Of a stretch of DNA of 55,939 bases, positions 7,510 through 17,282 are shown piece after piece. The translations under genes and the position numbers were made by a program. This DNA comes from Solobacterium sp. GTDB lineage: Bacteria > Bacillota_I > Bacilli_A > Erysipelotrichales > Erysipelotrichaceae. The stretch is from NCBI GenBank assembly GCA_015256455.1, contig JABZMB010000004.1, forward strand, positions 1 to 55,939, in the 5' to 3' direction. The stretch's first letter is position 1, and each line of letters begins with the position of its first letter. A model generated the notes under the pieces. That model was not told where the DNA came from. It saw nothing but the letters and a program-made list of their open reading frames with translations, and ran no database searches.

Positions 7510-10152
7510 TTATACCTCCTCCAGAAACAGTTCAGGTGTATTATACCAAGCCAACTCTGCATCTGCCTTTACACTTTTATTTGAACATTCGAGCAATGAC
7601 TTCTTTAACTTTAGCTCTGATTCTGATTTAAGAATATACTCCGCTTCATGCTGAAGAATATATAAAGCGGATTCTCTTGAAAATCCATACTTCTGAATTT
7701 CAATAGAACGAATATTCGTCGAACCATATTCAACAAATTCGTACCAATCATTCGGTGCTGTCTTTCCTTTAATATCCTTATAGGCATTTGATATTTTCAA
7801 AAAGTAATTCGAAAGCTTAAACAGGATTATTTTATCAATCACCGATAAGACTTCGGAAATAATAATATTGTTATGCTCTGTACCTTCCTTATAATCCACT
7901 TTTTTGCCATCGATAAACATAGCCTTGTGTGGATTGTTCTTTTTAAACCTTATAGCCTCAGAAATAATCTGCTGAAGCCCATGTCCAGATACCCATTGAC
8001 CAAGAATTACTTTGTAATAGGATAACGAACTGTACTTGTTTGGGTCATTTGCCGGAGCACCGAGCGTATATGATTCGTACGATTTCCATTTGAAAATCTT
8101 AGCAATTCTTAATAAAAACACCCAAAGTTCATCCGAATCATAACGCCCATTGCTATCAATTGCAGGAAACTCTAATCCGTTACTAACAATTGCCTCGTAT
8201 AAGGATTCGTTCTGGTCTACAGATACCGTAATATCGCTGTCTCTCATATGTTGTTGGCGACCAGTAAACTTTTCCTTAATCGAGTCTTCATCGCCCGGCC
8301 TCATAATTTTTTGAAATTCTCGTCTGACACGACTATCTCTATTGGCCATAATGTCATTCAACAAGATAATCGCAAACTTTCTCATTAAGTCATATGAGTC
8401 TTCCGACTGCTTTTGTGGATGCTTCGGAAATTCAACATCACCTTGTAGCAAAATGTTAACGACATTTTGTTTTTGAGGCTTTGTTAACCCTTTTTCAATA
8501 GAAAGAGTTTGTTTTTCCAACGACTTTGATAATAAGGCTTCAAATTTATCAGAAGCTTTTTCAGAAGTTGCGACAAGAAAAACATTACCATATAGATTGA
8601 ATTCTAATCGTCCAACTCTTCCTACCAGATTACGGAAATCAATAGGCCTCATATCCTTAAGACCGTTTCTGTAATCTGTAATAAACAAATTATCTGCTGG
8701 AAGGTTTACACCTTCGACAAGCGTACTTGTACAGAATAATGCTGTTATCTTTCCAGCTTTAAATAAATCTTCAATACGCTGACGGATTGATGCTGGAAGG
8801 TAACCAATATGATATGCCACACCTTTTGATACTAAATCGGCTAAATAGTAATCTCCATGAACATCATTCTTAATGTCTTTAGAGAGTTCCATCAATTCTT
8901 CGCAGTTTGTCTTTGGAATTCTGTTAGCACCAAAATCGCGAGCTGCAATAACTGTTTTTCTTGTTGATGGGAAGTACACAATAAACGGTTTCTCTTTTTG
9001 CTTCTCATCTTTTTCAAATCTAAGCAAAACATCTATTAAGTCAGCTTCATCCAACGCAATTGAAGTTATTGGAATATTACTATCGCTATGCTCATTGTAA
9101 ATACTCACTTCACGGTTTATCAGATTAACAATAAACTTTGGCTGTGATACCGGAGAATATGATGTTTGTAATTTATGTTCTGATATTGATTCTGCATCAG
9201 GAATCGTATCTAAAAAGACTTCCGGATTAGGAACATTCGGTGAAGCAAATATAATGTGAGGCCTGTGATGTCTCTCCGATAACATATTTACAACTTGATA
9301 ATAGAAAGGACTTCTCTTATCTTCACCTGTGATTTTATGTGCTTCATCTACAAACAAATAATCAATTTCTATATCTGGTTCATTTATCATGAGATAAAGC
9401 ATTCGTTCTGGAGTCATGACAAAGATATAATTTTGCTGTTTCTCTTTCCAATTAGCTAAAACAGCATCTCCTGCTGCGGTAACAATATGGTAGTTCTTTT
9501 GATGTAAAATTTCACCCAAATCTTCTTTGGTAATTTTTATTCTAATTTCGTTTATTAAAGCCTTCGTAGGTACAACGATTGCAAAGTTTTTACGCTGGTT
9601 ACCTAATATTTGCTCTTTAATAAACATACGCATTATAAAAGACTTTCCCATTGATGTTGGTGCAGAGTAACTATAATAGGAATTGGCAAAATGGTCGTAT
9701 GCAGATTTTTGTGCAACCATAAATTGCTTATCCGGAGCAGATGGAATTGTATAGTAATCCTTTTTCAACTCAAGATAGATTTTTTCCATTGCATCAGCAC
9801 CATTGAAGTCCGATTTAATGATGTTTCGCCCCTGATAATTTCCTACGCTTGTTAAAACTGAACCTGCGACATAAGAAACATCCGTATTTTCTGGGTGTAT
9901 GTAATTAAGCATGGTTACAATTTCCTGTGCCCATACTTTATGTTTGTCTGCTTTTGTACTGTGATTTGATTTTGAAAGAATATCTGCAAAACGCAATGCA
10001 TCATTAATTGCAAGATTTCTTTTAAGTCTTCTCGTATAACCAAACACCTTTAACGCATAGTTATAAAGAATATCCTCATACAGCTTTATAAGGTATTCGT
10101 TCTCATCTATTTTCTCAAAGAAAATTTCTCCGAAGGTAGTATTAGTTTCCAT
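7510..10152 (-). CDS. hamB: HamB-like SF2 DEAH helicase (Hachiman system)
   Basis: Large superfamily 2 helicase (880 residues) of the Ski2-like kind seen in Hachiman defence. Motif I is APTSMGKS (about 164-171), motif II VDEAHK (about 269-274), motif III lies in ASPN, motif V in STLVEGVNLPADNLF, and motif VI LVGRVGR. The C-terminal ~350 residues are helical and unrecognised. The assignment to HamB rests on these motifs plus the DUF1837-like gene directly upstream, whose 3' end it overlaps. The ATG at 10152 has GGAGG five bases before it and is preferred over an in-frame GTG two codons upstream that sits inside the ribosome binding site. HamB is thought to scan DNA and release HamA. Confidence 0.85.
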   Translation of the reverse strand: METNTTFGEIFFEKIDENEYLIKLYEDILYNYALKVFGYTRRLKRNLAINDALRFADILSKSNHSTKADKHKVWAQEIVTMLNYIHPENTDVSYVAGSVLTSVGNYQGRNIIKSDFNGADAMEKIYLELKKDYYTIPSAPDKQFMVAQKSAYDHFANSYYSYSAPTSMGKSFIMRMFIKEQILGNQRKNFAIVVPTKALINEIRIKITKEDLGEILHQKNYHIVTAAGDAVLANWKEKQQNYIFVMTPERMLYLMINEPDIEIDYLFVDEAHKITGEDKRSPFYYQVVNMLSERHHRPHIIFASPNVPNPEVFLDTIPDAESISEHKLQTSYSPVSQPKFIVNLINREVSIYNEHSDSNIPITSIALDEADLIDVLLRFEKDEKQKEKPFIVYFPSTRKTVIAARDFGANRIPKTNCEELMELSKDIKNDVHGDYYLADLVSKGVAYHIGYLPASIRQRIEDLFKAGKITALFCTSTLVEGVNLPADNLFITDYRNGLKDMRPIDFRNLVGRVGRLEFNLYGNVFLVATSEKASDKFEALLSKSLEKQTLSIEKGLTKPQKQNVVNILLQGDVEFPKHPQKQSEDSYDLMRKFAIILLNDIMANRDSRVRREFQKIMRPGDEDSIKEKFTGRQQHMRDSDITVSVDQNESLYEAIVSNGLEFPAIDSNGRYDSDELWVFLLRIAKIFKWKSYESYTLGAPANDPNKYSSLSYYKVILGQWVSGHGLQQIISEAIRFKKNNPHKAMFIDGKKVDYKEGTEHNNIIISEVLSVIDKIILFKLSNYFLKISNAYKDIKGKTAPNDWYEFVEYGSTNIRSIEIQKYGFSRESALYILQHEAEYILKSESELKLKKSLLECSNKSVKADAELAWYNTPELFLEEV

Positions 10153-11062
10153 AGGCACCTCCAGTTACTTTCTTCATGATTATAGTTTTATCTTCAGTGG
10201 CATCATCTAAAGGTACTACGTAAATATAAAACGAGCGTCTCGACAATCCTAATTCATCAATATGTTTTTTTATTCTTGGCAAATAATTATGAATATTACT
10301 CACCATCTTCTGTTCAACTAATTTTTTATATTCTGCTACTGTATATTTTGATTTATCCAAACCCAAAGAGCAGCAAAGGAATATGCCGTATGCAGAATCA
10401 ACATCTGGCGCATCTGGTACTGGTGTAATAATCTTACTCAATGCATCTGCAAGAATTGTATCTGTACTTTGAGCAAAAACAAGGTCATTCACTAAAGCGA
10501 TACCTCTTTTAGGCTGGTTCAATCCATTTTTTATCTTTAGAAAGACATTATCTATCGCATCATCCATTTGGTCTTCAACATAGGATGTTCCAAAGACCAT
10601 CTGAAAAGACGTATCATCCATCTTTAACAAATGGATACCATCATAAAAGCTCTCAGAAGTTAAAGAATCCAATTCGATTTTACTAAAAATCTTTGGTGCA
10701 TCCAGTTTCTCCTCAAAGAATGCATACAGAAGGATTTCTCCTAGCATATTTCCAAACGAATCCGGGTTTTTGGTTCTTTGGTCGTTAATCAACTGCATGG
10801 CTTCAAGGCCAATGCTTGCTTCATCATCTTCTTCCTTGAACTTTGCAATGCGTGTTCTTGAATAGACATATTGTCCGATATTTTTTCTCAAGCACTTATA
10901 AAGGCCTTCATTGGTAAACGTGTCTCCATCTAGTTTCAAATGAAAAAGGCGCAGTTGAGCAGGGTTACGCAGCCCAAGGCTCTCAGAATGCGTAACCTCT
11001 TTAAAAACGGCATCAATTGTTCCTGCTTTTATAGTTGTATCGATATCAATAGTACTGCTCAA
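10142..11062 (-). CDS. hamA: HamA-like protein, DUF1837 (Hachiman system)
   Basis: A 306-residue protein with the DUF1837 core: GNMLGEILLYAFFEEKLDAPKI (conserved Glu109), then YDGIHLLK (Asp141), then FGTSYVED where the family usually has an E-x-K (GESK-like). In known HamA the Glu, Asp and E-x-K build a PD-(D/E)xK nuclease; here the last two positions read Thr159 and Tyr161, so the nuclease site looks incomplete. It sits directly upstream of the helicase gene with an 11-base overlap, the canonical hamAB order. It starts with TTG after a GAGGTGAT site. The identification is from memory of the family, without an alignment. Confidence 0.8.
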   Translation of the reverse strand: MSSTIDIDTTIKAGTIDAVFKEVTHSESLGLRNPAQLRLFHLKLDGDTFTNEGLYKCLRKNIGQYVYSRTRIAKFKEEDDEASIGLEAMQLINDQRTKNPDSFGNMLGEILLYAFFEEKLDAPKIFSKIELDSLTSESFYDGIHLLKMDDTSFQMVFGTSYVEDQMDDAIDNVFLKIKNGLNQPKRGIALVNDLVFAQSTDTILADALSKIITPVPDAPDVDSAYGIFLCCSLGLDKSKYTVAEYKKLVEQKMVSNIHNYLPRIKKHIDELGLSRRSFYIYVVPLDDATEDKTIIMKKVTGGAYGN

Positions 11063-11145
11063 CTTTAATCACCTCAATTTTTATTTGTACCATATGGTGC
11101 TGGTTCTTCAGCAACCTTCAAAACTGCACTCGTACTAGAAGCATA

Positions 11146-14100
11146 CTAATAAACTTTTGCTTTCGCAGGTTCTGGAATATCAGAAGAAACATCCGCATAC
11201 TTCTTAAAGTTTTCGGCCTGTTCCATTACCTTTTCGAATACTTCTTCATCCCACTCAGGTGGATATCCATTTTTATAAAGAAGTACCGTCAAATCCATAT
11301 TTAACTGATTTTTTATATCATCTCTTGTAGACCAATCAGCAAACTGTGCTTTATCGTCTACAAGCTCTTTTATTTTCTTAGCAAGCAACAAACACTTTTC
11401 TTCCTCATAAGGGAATCCGTGATCGTCTCTTACTTTTACAAGAATGTCATAGAATGCTTTTTCTTCATAGCTGATACCAAGCTTTTCAAAGGATGTTTTG
11501 TCTTCTTGTAAATCTTTAAGAATTTTAATAAGTTCGTCGGACAAGTCATTAACAAAATCAGCAACAACTTCACTTGTAAATACCAACTTATCACGGCTGT
11601 TATAAGCTTCTACAACCTTACGTAAACGTTCATCAAACTCTACTGCTTTAACCTTGTTAGTTCTTCCATAAGCAGAGATAGCCTTACGAAGAAGCTTCAA
11701 TAATGCATTAAACTTAGTGATTGGCATCTTAACAGTATCAAGCTCTGCCAAGAAATCATCGCTGAATAAATCTATAGATTTATGGTCATCAACTATATTT
11801 TCAATGCCTGTGCATGTGATAGCTTCCTTAACCATCTCTTCAACAACACGGTTCATAACTTCTGCATCTGGCGCGTTATCTTGAGTCTGTTTGTAGATGA
11901 TAGAACGAATTGCTAGATAGAACTGTGCCGTAGCAGTTTCTTTTTCTGTTAATTCTCCCGATGGGAAGCAGATGATATAAGCACTCTTCAATCTTCTTGA
12001 AAGTCCCATGAATCTTGTTTGCATTTCCTTTTTCATCTGAACATACTCAGCTGCAGCATTTAAGCAGTTAAGTCTTTCAAGTGGTGTACCGGTATGAAAT
12101 TTCGTTGCATTGAAGTCGACAAGAAGCTCATCAATCAATGCAAGGTGGTTTCTGAAAATACCAAGAGAGATATTAAGCTCATCAATAGGGCTTTCCTGTG
12201 GGCCACCATATTTTTTGACAGCTTCGAGCATATCGTTCTTGATACCGATGTAGTCGACAACAAGACCTTTATCCTTACCATCAAATACACGATTTACACG
12301 CGATATAGTCTGAATCAGAGTGTGTTTCTGAAGCGGCTTATCAATGTACATTACTGCAAGGGATGGAACATCGAATCCAGTAATCCACATATCTACAACG
12401 ATAGCAATTTTAAAGTTTGAGTTATTATTCTTGAACTGCTTGTCCAACTTTTTGCGGTATTCTTTAGTTCCGCACATTTCAAACAGTTCTTTTTCATCAT
12501 TCTGCCCCTGAGTAGCAACCATATTTACTTTTGGAAGCGCCATAAGTTTATCAAGTTCTTCCTTAGTAAGCTGACTTTCATCTTCGGCCTTCTTTGCTTC
12601 GCCCCATTCAGGTCGAATAGCAAGAATCTCTTTTAATACTTTGAATGCCAATGGTCTGTCCGCACAGACAATCATGGCTTTCTGAACTATCTCAGGTTTT
12701 TCAGAGCAAAGTGCCTCATAATGGTTTACGATGTCAACCGCAAGTTTTTTCAGTCTACCCGGATGTCCTAAGATAGCTGTCATCTTACTCATTGCACGCT
12801 GGCTTTCCTCAATTTGTTCGCTTGAAGAACCTTCAGCAGCACACTGCTTATAATATTTTTGAATTTCTTTTGCCTGCTCATCAGATAAAACTACACGAGC
12901 AAGACGAGGTTCATAAGCGATTCGTACTGTAATACCATCATCACTTGATTCTTTCATTGTATAGCTATCGACCACATCACCAAATACAGCGATTGTTTCA
13001 TCGATAGGAGTTCCGGTGAAACCACAGTAAGTAGCATTAGGGAAACTTGCACGAAGATAATGGCCAAATCCATATGTAGTAAATACACCTTTGTCCGTCT
13101 TCTTCAACTTACTTCCAGTGCTCGTCTGTGTTCTATGTGCTTCATCGGAAATGCATATAATATTGCTTCTGTCGGAAAGCAGTCCGGTGTTTTCACAGAA
13201 TTTCTGAATAGTAGTGATATAAACACCGCCGCTTAGCCTATCCTTAAGTGTCTGCTCTAAATCTTTACGACTTTCGATGCTTCGAACATCGCTCTCGTGC
13301 AGATACTTTGTAGCGGTAACAAATAATTCAGAAGTTTGAGTATCCAAGTCCTCACGGTCAGCAAGAATGATAATTGTTGGATTGTTGAATGACTCATTAT
13401 CTCTTTGAGCAATTAAGCGAGATAAGAATAACATCGTATATGTTTTTCCACATCCAGTGGCACCAAAGTATGTACCACCTTTACCATCACCTGCAGGACG
13501 CATGTGAGCCTTGATGTTATTTAACATCTTGTTTGCTGCAAAGAACTGTGGATACCGACAAACTATTGCTTCACTCTTCTTGCTGTCATCCGGATAGAAA
13601 ACAAAGTCTCTTATGACTCTTAACAATCTTTCAGGTGCAAAAGCTCCGGCAATCATAGTCTTTAATGAGCTGATTCCGTTAGCAACTGTATCTGTATCAC
13701 TCGCCTTATTCCATGAGTAATAGTACTCATATGGAGTAAAAATACTTCCTAATTTTGTATTAGCACCATCACTGATAACAGATAAGAAGCAATACTTCAT
13801 CAATTTAGGAATATCTCTTGTATATCTTTTTGTAATCTGTTCCCATGCATCATGCACAGTTGTATCTTCATTGATGGCAGATTTAAATTCACAGATTGTA
13901 ACCGGAATACCATTAACAAAGATAAGTAAGTCAGGTCTACGTAATCTTTCACCCTGAACAGAATACTGGTTAACCATTTTAAAGATATTATTCTCCGGAT
14001 GGTCATAATCAATATAATCAACATGGAGCGCAACCTTTGATATATCATCGCGCTGTAAGTCAAAACCCTCATTAACAAGCCAGAAAGTTTCTCTGTTGCC

Positions 14101-14346
14101 AAGATACAAAGGTGATTCCTGTATAAGAGCGATTTTATTAATAATCTTTTGTACTTCAACATCGCTTATGTCTTTGTAACGACCAAGCAAGTATGTTCGT
14201 AAGTCATCTTCTAACAAGATGTCCCCATATTGACGATGAATATTTTCACCATGAACGTAAGTATATCCTTGCAATTGGAATAGCTCGATTATGGCCTGCT
14301 CCAACTGGTCTTCAGTGAACTTCCCTTTTTCGAAGAAGTAGTCCAT
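11146..14346 (-). CDS. hsdR: Type I restriction enzyme R subunit
   Basis: Restriction/translocase subunit of a type I system, 1066 residues. The N-terminal nuclease is visible as RPDLLIFVNG...CEFKSA (Asp139, Glu153, Lys155). The SF2 translocase has Walker A GATGCGKT, a DEAH-box ISDEAHRTQ, FTGTP (motif III) and QTISRVNR (motif VI). The C-terminal helical part would bind the M/S core. Start chosen at MDYFF because a GGGGGG purine run lies eight bases before it; an upstream in-frame start overlaps hsdS. The same frame continues for 23 codons beyond the TAG stop, ending at a TGA at 11074, suggesting recent loss of a short C-terminal tail. Confidence 0.96.
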   Translation of the reverse strand: MDYFFEKGKFTEDQLEQAIIELFQLQGYTYVHGENIHRQYGDILLEDDLRTYLLGRYKDISDVEVQKIINKIALIQESPLYLGNRETFWLVNEGFDLQRDDISKVALHVDYIDYDHPENNIFKMVNQYSVQGERLRRPDLLIFVNGIPVTICEFKSAINEDTTVHDAWEQITKRYTRDIPKLMKYCFLSVISDGANTKLGSIFTPYEYYYSWNKASDTDTVANGISSLKTMIAGAFAPERLLRVIRDFVFYPDDSKKSEAIVCRYPQFFAANKMLNNIKAHMRPAGDGKGGTYFGATGCGKTYTMLFLSRLIAQRDNESFNNPTIIILADREDLDTQTSELFVTATKYLHESDVRSIESRKDLEQTLKDRLSGGVYITTIQKFCENTGLLSDRSNIICISDEAHRTQTSTGSKLKKTDKGVFTTYGFGHYLRASFPNATYCGFTGTPIDETIAVFGDVVDSYTMKESSDDGITVRIAYEPRLARVVLSDEQAKEIQKYYKQCAAEGSSSEQIEESQRAMSKMTAILGHPGRLKKLAVDIVNHYEALCSEKPEIVQKAMIVCADRPLAFKVLKEILAIRPEWGEAKKAEDESQLTKEELDKLMALPKVNMVATQGQNDEKELFEMCGTKEYRKKLDKQFKNNNSNFKIAIVVDMWITGFDVPSLAVMYIDKPLQKHTLIQTISRVNRVFDGKDKGLVVDYIGIKNDMLEAVKKYGGPQESPIDELNISLGIFRNHLALIDELLVDFNATKFHTGTPLERLNCLNAAAEYVQMKKEMQTRFMGLSRRLKSAYIICFPSGELTEKETATAQFYLAIRSIIYKQTQDNAPDAEVMNRVVEEMVKEAITCTGIENIVDDHKSIDLFSDDFLAELDTVKMPITKFNALLKLLRKAISAYGRTNKVKAVEFDERLRKVVEAYNSRDKLVFTSEVVADFVNDLSDELIKILKDLQEDKTSFEKLGISYEEKAFYDILVKVRDDHGFPYEEEKCLLLAKKIKELVDDKAQFADWSTRDDIKNQLNMDLTVLLYKNGYPPEWDEEVFEKVMEQAENFKKYADVSSDIPEPAKAKVY

Positions 14347-14362
14347 ATATGACACCCCCCTT

Positions 14363-15475
14363 TTATGCACGGGCCACTTCAATTGACCCTTTAATTAGAA
14401 TTGGACACATATCTTTTATCTGTGCTTTTAATCTTTCGTTTATAACTTTTCTTTCATTGTAGGCTATAAATATTTCAGCGATATTTCTTTGAATATCAAT
14501 ATTTGGAATAGGAATTTCTATATTCTCCAAATCTCTAAAATAAACTCGGTTTCTCACACTATCGATATTCATAAAATCCATAAATCTTCCAGTTTCATCT
14601 CGTTTCAGCCACAAAAATAAATACTCTGGAGAAAGTTTATCTTCATCCTCGACATAAAAAACAATATACTCTTCGGTACAAATTTTAGGTTCTGCAAAAT
14701 GAGAGTTAAAAGCTATTGCACCTTTGCTAATAACAGAAGGGTTGTAAACAAAATCTCTTGGATAAAAAATGTTGCACTTATAAAATGTTGACTCATCTCT
14801 ACTTCCTCTTGGAACAATAAAGCCATCATTTCCCACACCAATCAAATCATTATATTCAACCTGAGTATTCTTCTCGTTTCTTTCAATAAGATAAGGAAGT
14901 ATACTTTCTTTTTTTGTATTCTTCTTTAAATCTTCAATTGAACCTATACAAGCCAATTTCAAATCTTCCAGACCACGTTCATAGCTTCTTTGGTTTTCAA
15001 GCATAGAAACATATACAGCAGCATATTTTTTCTGAACATCTATTGGCGGAAGTTCAATCTCAATATCGCACATTTCACTCCATTCAAAAGTTTCTCTTGC
15101 TGAACCCCATGAATTGAAGCGAGCATATCTATCAAATTCTGGCCTATTAAAAAACATGAATAAATAATCAGGATTCATCTCATTTTCATCAGTAATATAA
15201 AACACCACTGAAATTGATGATACCAACAAAGTTTCTTTTGTGTTATTGAAGCAAAGCGACATCTTGTCACCTCGTCTTGAGGTATCAGGCACATATGCAA
15301 AATGTCCCGGAGGTAGCAATTTATATGATGTAAGTTTCACTCCATCCAAGTCAGCCTTTGTTGAAATCATCTTTTTCTGTGTAGAAATACCCACAACAGC
15401 ATCTGAGCCATACTTATCATCTGAATTACGCAAATCGCTTATTTCTATATATTTTCCTAACTTAGTCAATGCCAT
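14363..15475 (-). CDS. hsdS: Type I restriction-modification specificity subunit S
   Basis: Target-recognition subunit, 370 residues, which sets the two half-sites read by the methyltransferase and restriction complex. Two target recognition domains can be made out, each followed by a conserved helical spacer: MNPDYLFMFFNRPEF...IELPPIDVQKKYA in the first half and LSPEYLFLWLKRDET...IPIPNIDIQRNIAEIF in the second. The internal symmetry shows both domains are full length, so the protein is not a half-subunit. The ATG at 15475 has AGGGGG seven bases upstream and overlaps the hsdM end by 14 bases. No recombinase or spare hsdS copy lies nearby, so phase-variable shuffling is not suggested. Confidence 0.95.
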   Translation of the reverse strand: MALTKLGKYIEISDLRNSDDKYGSDAVVGISTQKKMISTKADLDGVKLTSYKLLPPGHFAYVPDTSRRGDKMSLCFNNTKETLLVSSISVVFYITDENEMNPDYLFMFFNRPEFDRYARFNSWGSARETFEWSEMCDIEIELPPIDVQKKYAAVYVSMLENQRSYERGLEDLKLACIGSIEDLKKNTKKESILPYLIERNEKNTQVEYNDLIGVGNDGFIVPRGSRDESTFYKCNIFYPRDFVYNPSVISKGAIAFNSHFAEPKICTEEYIVFYVEDEDKLSPEYLFLWLKRDETGRFMDFMNIDSVRNRVYFRDLENIEIPIPNIDIQRNIAEIFIAYNERKVINERLKAQIKDMCPILIKGSIEVARA

Positions 15476-17057
15476 ATCCAATCCCCCTAAATGCTTCCTC
15501 CAGCATCTGCTGGGATTTCTTTTCTGCCTTCATAACATCCTGCATTTCAGCCTGAATACGAGCCATTTCTTTTTCATAGTTAATTTCTAAGTCATGGTCG
15601 ATGAATTCAATGTATTTACTTGGTGCAAGAGAATAGTTGTGCGAACGAACGTCCTTAATCGTTGCAGACTTACAGAATTCTGCAACGTCACTATATTCAG
15701 ATTGGTCAGCACTCTGCCAAGCACTATAAACTTTCTTAATTTCAGTAATCTGCTCATCAGTAAGAACTGTCTTCTTCTTTTTCTTACCTTTGTCAATTAC
15801 GATTTCTTCGACATTGCTGTCCCAACGTCTTAAATCCATAAATAAGATTTCATTACTGCGGTCACGAAGCTGACGTCCATTAACAACACCTGCTTTCTTA
15901 TTCATGTTCACAATCCAAAGTGTCACAGAAATATCTGTTGTGTAGAACATATCTCTTGGAAGAACAATGATAGCTTCAACCTTATCGTTCTCAAGAATTT
16001 GCTTTCTTATTTCAAATTCATCAGGATCATTTAATGCACCATTCGCAAGAAGGAAGCCTGCAATACCGTGACTAACATCAAGTTTAGAAATCATATGAAG
16101 AATCCACGCATAGTTCGCATTTGAAGCACGTGGAACTGTATATCCTTTCCAACGGTAATCATCTGTTAATTCATCTTCTTTTCTCCAACCCTTAAGATTA
16201 AAAGGTGGATTAGCCATGATGAAATCAACCTTCTTATCTTTGTGAAGGTCTTCAGTAAATGTGGAAGCGTTCTTTTCACCAAGGTTATGTGCAATACCTC
16301 TAATTGCAAGATTCATTTTGCAAAGACGCCATGTTTCAGCCTGACTTTCCTGACCAATAACAGAAATCTTCTGACGATTACCGTTATGACGGTCAACAAA
16401 CTTCATACTCTGAACAAACATACCGCCAGAACCACAACAAGGGTCATATACCACTCCACTGTAGGGTTCAATCATTTCAGTAATAAGTTTTACAACACAT
16501 GCAGGAGTATAGAATTCACCATCTTCCTTTGTTCCAGAAGCCGCGTAAATCTGAAGAAAGTATTCATAAACACGACCAATAAGGTCTTCTTCTTGGAATC
16601 TCTTCTCATCAATCTGATTTACATTATCAATAAGGTTTTTAATCTTAGATTTATCAGCACCAAGTGTAGCAAACAGATTTAATGTCAACGCACCCTTAAG
16701 AGGTGGATTGCTTTCTTCAATATCTGCCATAGCTTGGTCAATAATAACAGCAATATTATTTGCAGATGCATTCTTAACGATATATGACCATCTGGCTGTT
16801 TCTTTTAAATAGAAAACATTTGCCGCATTATAGAATGAAGGCTTTTCAAGGAACGCTGGAATATCTCCATACTGTTCCTGGAGTTCCTTACGACGTTTTT
16901 CGAATTTATCTCCAGCAAACTTTAAGAATACTAATCCAATTACTGCATCACGATTCTTTTCTGTTGTACCTACTCCACGAAGTGCTACTCGACAGTTCCA
17001 GAGGACGGTCTCTAATGATACTTCCACTTCTTTTTTAGCTTTTGCTACTCTTGCCAT
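15462..17057 (-). CDS. hsdM: Type I restriction-modification DNA methyltransferase M subunit
   Basis: N6-adenine methyltransferase of the type I system, 531 residues. The N-terminal helical HsdM_N domain is followed by the SAM-binding motif I (DPCCGSGG, residues 205-212) and catalytic motif IV (NPPF, 283-286), both intact, so methylation activity is expected. A strong AAGGAGG precedes the ATG and only a few bases separate it from the HTH gene upstream. With HsdS it protects host DNA and with HsdR it restricts invading DNA. Confidence 0.96.
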   Translation of the reverse strand: MARVAKAKKEVEVSLETVLWNCRVALRGVGTTEKNRDAVIGLVFLKFAGDKFEKRRKELQEQYGDIPAFLEKPSFYNAANVFYLKETARWSYIVKNASANNIAVIIDQAMADIEESNPPLKGALTLNLFATLGADKSKIKNLIDNVNQIDEKRFQEEDLIGRVYEYFLQIYAASGTKEDGEFYTPACVVKLITEMIEPYSGVVYDPCCGSGGMFVQSMKFVDRHNGNRQKISVIGQESQAETWRLCKMNLAIRGIAHNLGEKNASTFTEDLHKDKKVDFIMANPPFNLKGWRKEDELTDDYRWKGYTVPRASNANYAWILHMISKLDVSHGIAGFLLANGALNDPDEFEIRKQILENDKVEAIIVLPRDMFYTTDISVTLWIVNMNKKAGVVNGRQLRDRSNEILFMDLRRWDSNVEEIVIDKGKKKKKTVLTDEQITEIKKVYSAWQSADQSEYSDVAEFCKSATIKDVRSHNYSLAPSKYIEFIDHDLEINYEKEMARIQAEMQDVMKAEKKSQQMLEEAFRGIGYGID

Positions 17058-17061
17058 TTTC

Positions 17062-17280
17062 TTAATCCTCCTTGTTATCTACCGGGTCAGTTTTATCAGC
17101 TGCTTCTCCAGAGTGTACCCATGCATCTACTTCTGATATTTTAAATTTCCAAAGTCTGCCCATTTTATATGCTGGCATATTACGTTTTGCTATCCACTGC
17201 AAAATGGTCTCTCTTCCTACACCCAAATATGCCTGAATCTCTTTAAGGGTCACCCATTTTTCAATGTTGTTATCGTTCAC
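17062..17280 (-). CDS. Excisionase-like helix-turn-helix protein
   Basis: A 72-residue DNA-binding protein of the MerR/excisionase (AlpA-like) kind: WVTLKEIQAYLGVGRETILQWI forms the helix-turn-helix, followed by the wing NMPAYKMGRLWKFKISEVDAWV. Such proteins are either recombination directionality factors or small transcription regulators. It sits second in the defence operon, two bases after the FW-domain gene and four before hsdM. No integrase is present in the window, so a regulatory role on the operon promoter is more likely than excision. This is inference from context. Confidence 0.85.
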   Translation of the reverse strand: MNDNNIEKWVTLKEIQAYLGVGRETILQWIAKRNMPAYKMGRLWKFKISEVDAWVHSGEAADKTDPVDNKED

Positions 17281-17282
17281 AA

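Noticed and set aside
13800..14162. Second minus-strand frame of 120 codons inside hsdR
   Set aside because: Out-of-frame overlap with a well-supported HsdR nuclease region; no ribosome site or recognisable domain.
14363..15475. Phase-variable hsdS shuffling
   Set aside because: No second hsdS copy, inverted repeats or recombinase found next to the single full-length subunit.
17062..17280. The HTH protein as an active excisionase of a mobile island
   Set aside because: No integrase or attachment repeats are visible in the window, so a regulator role fits better.
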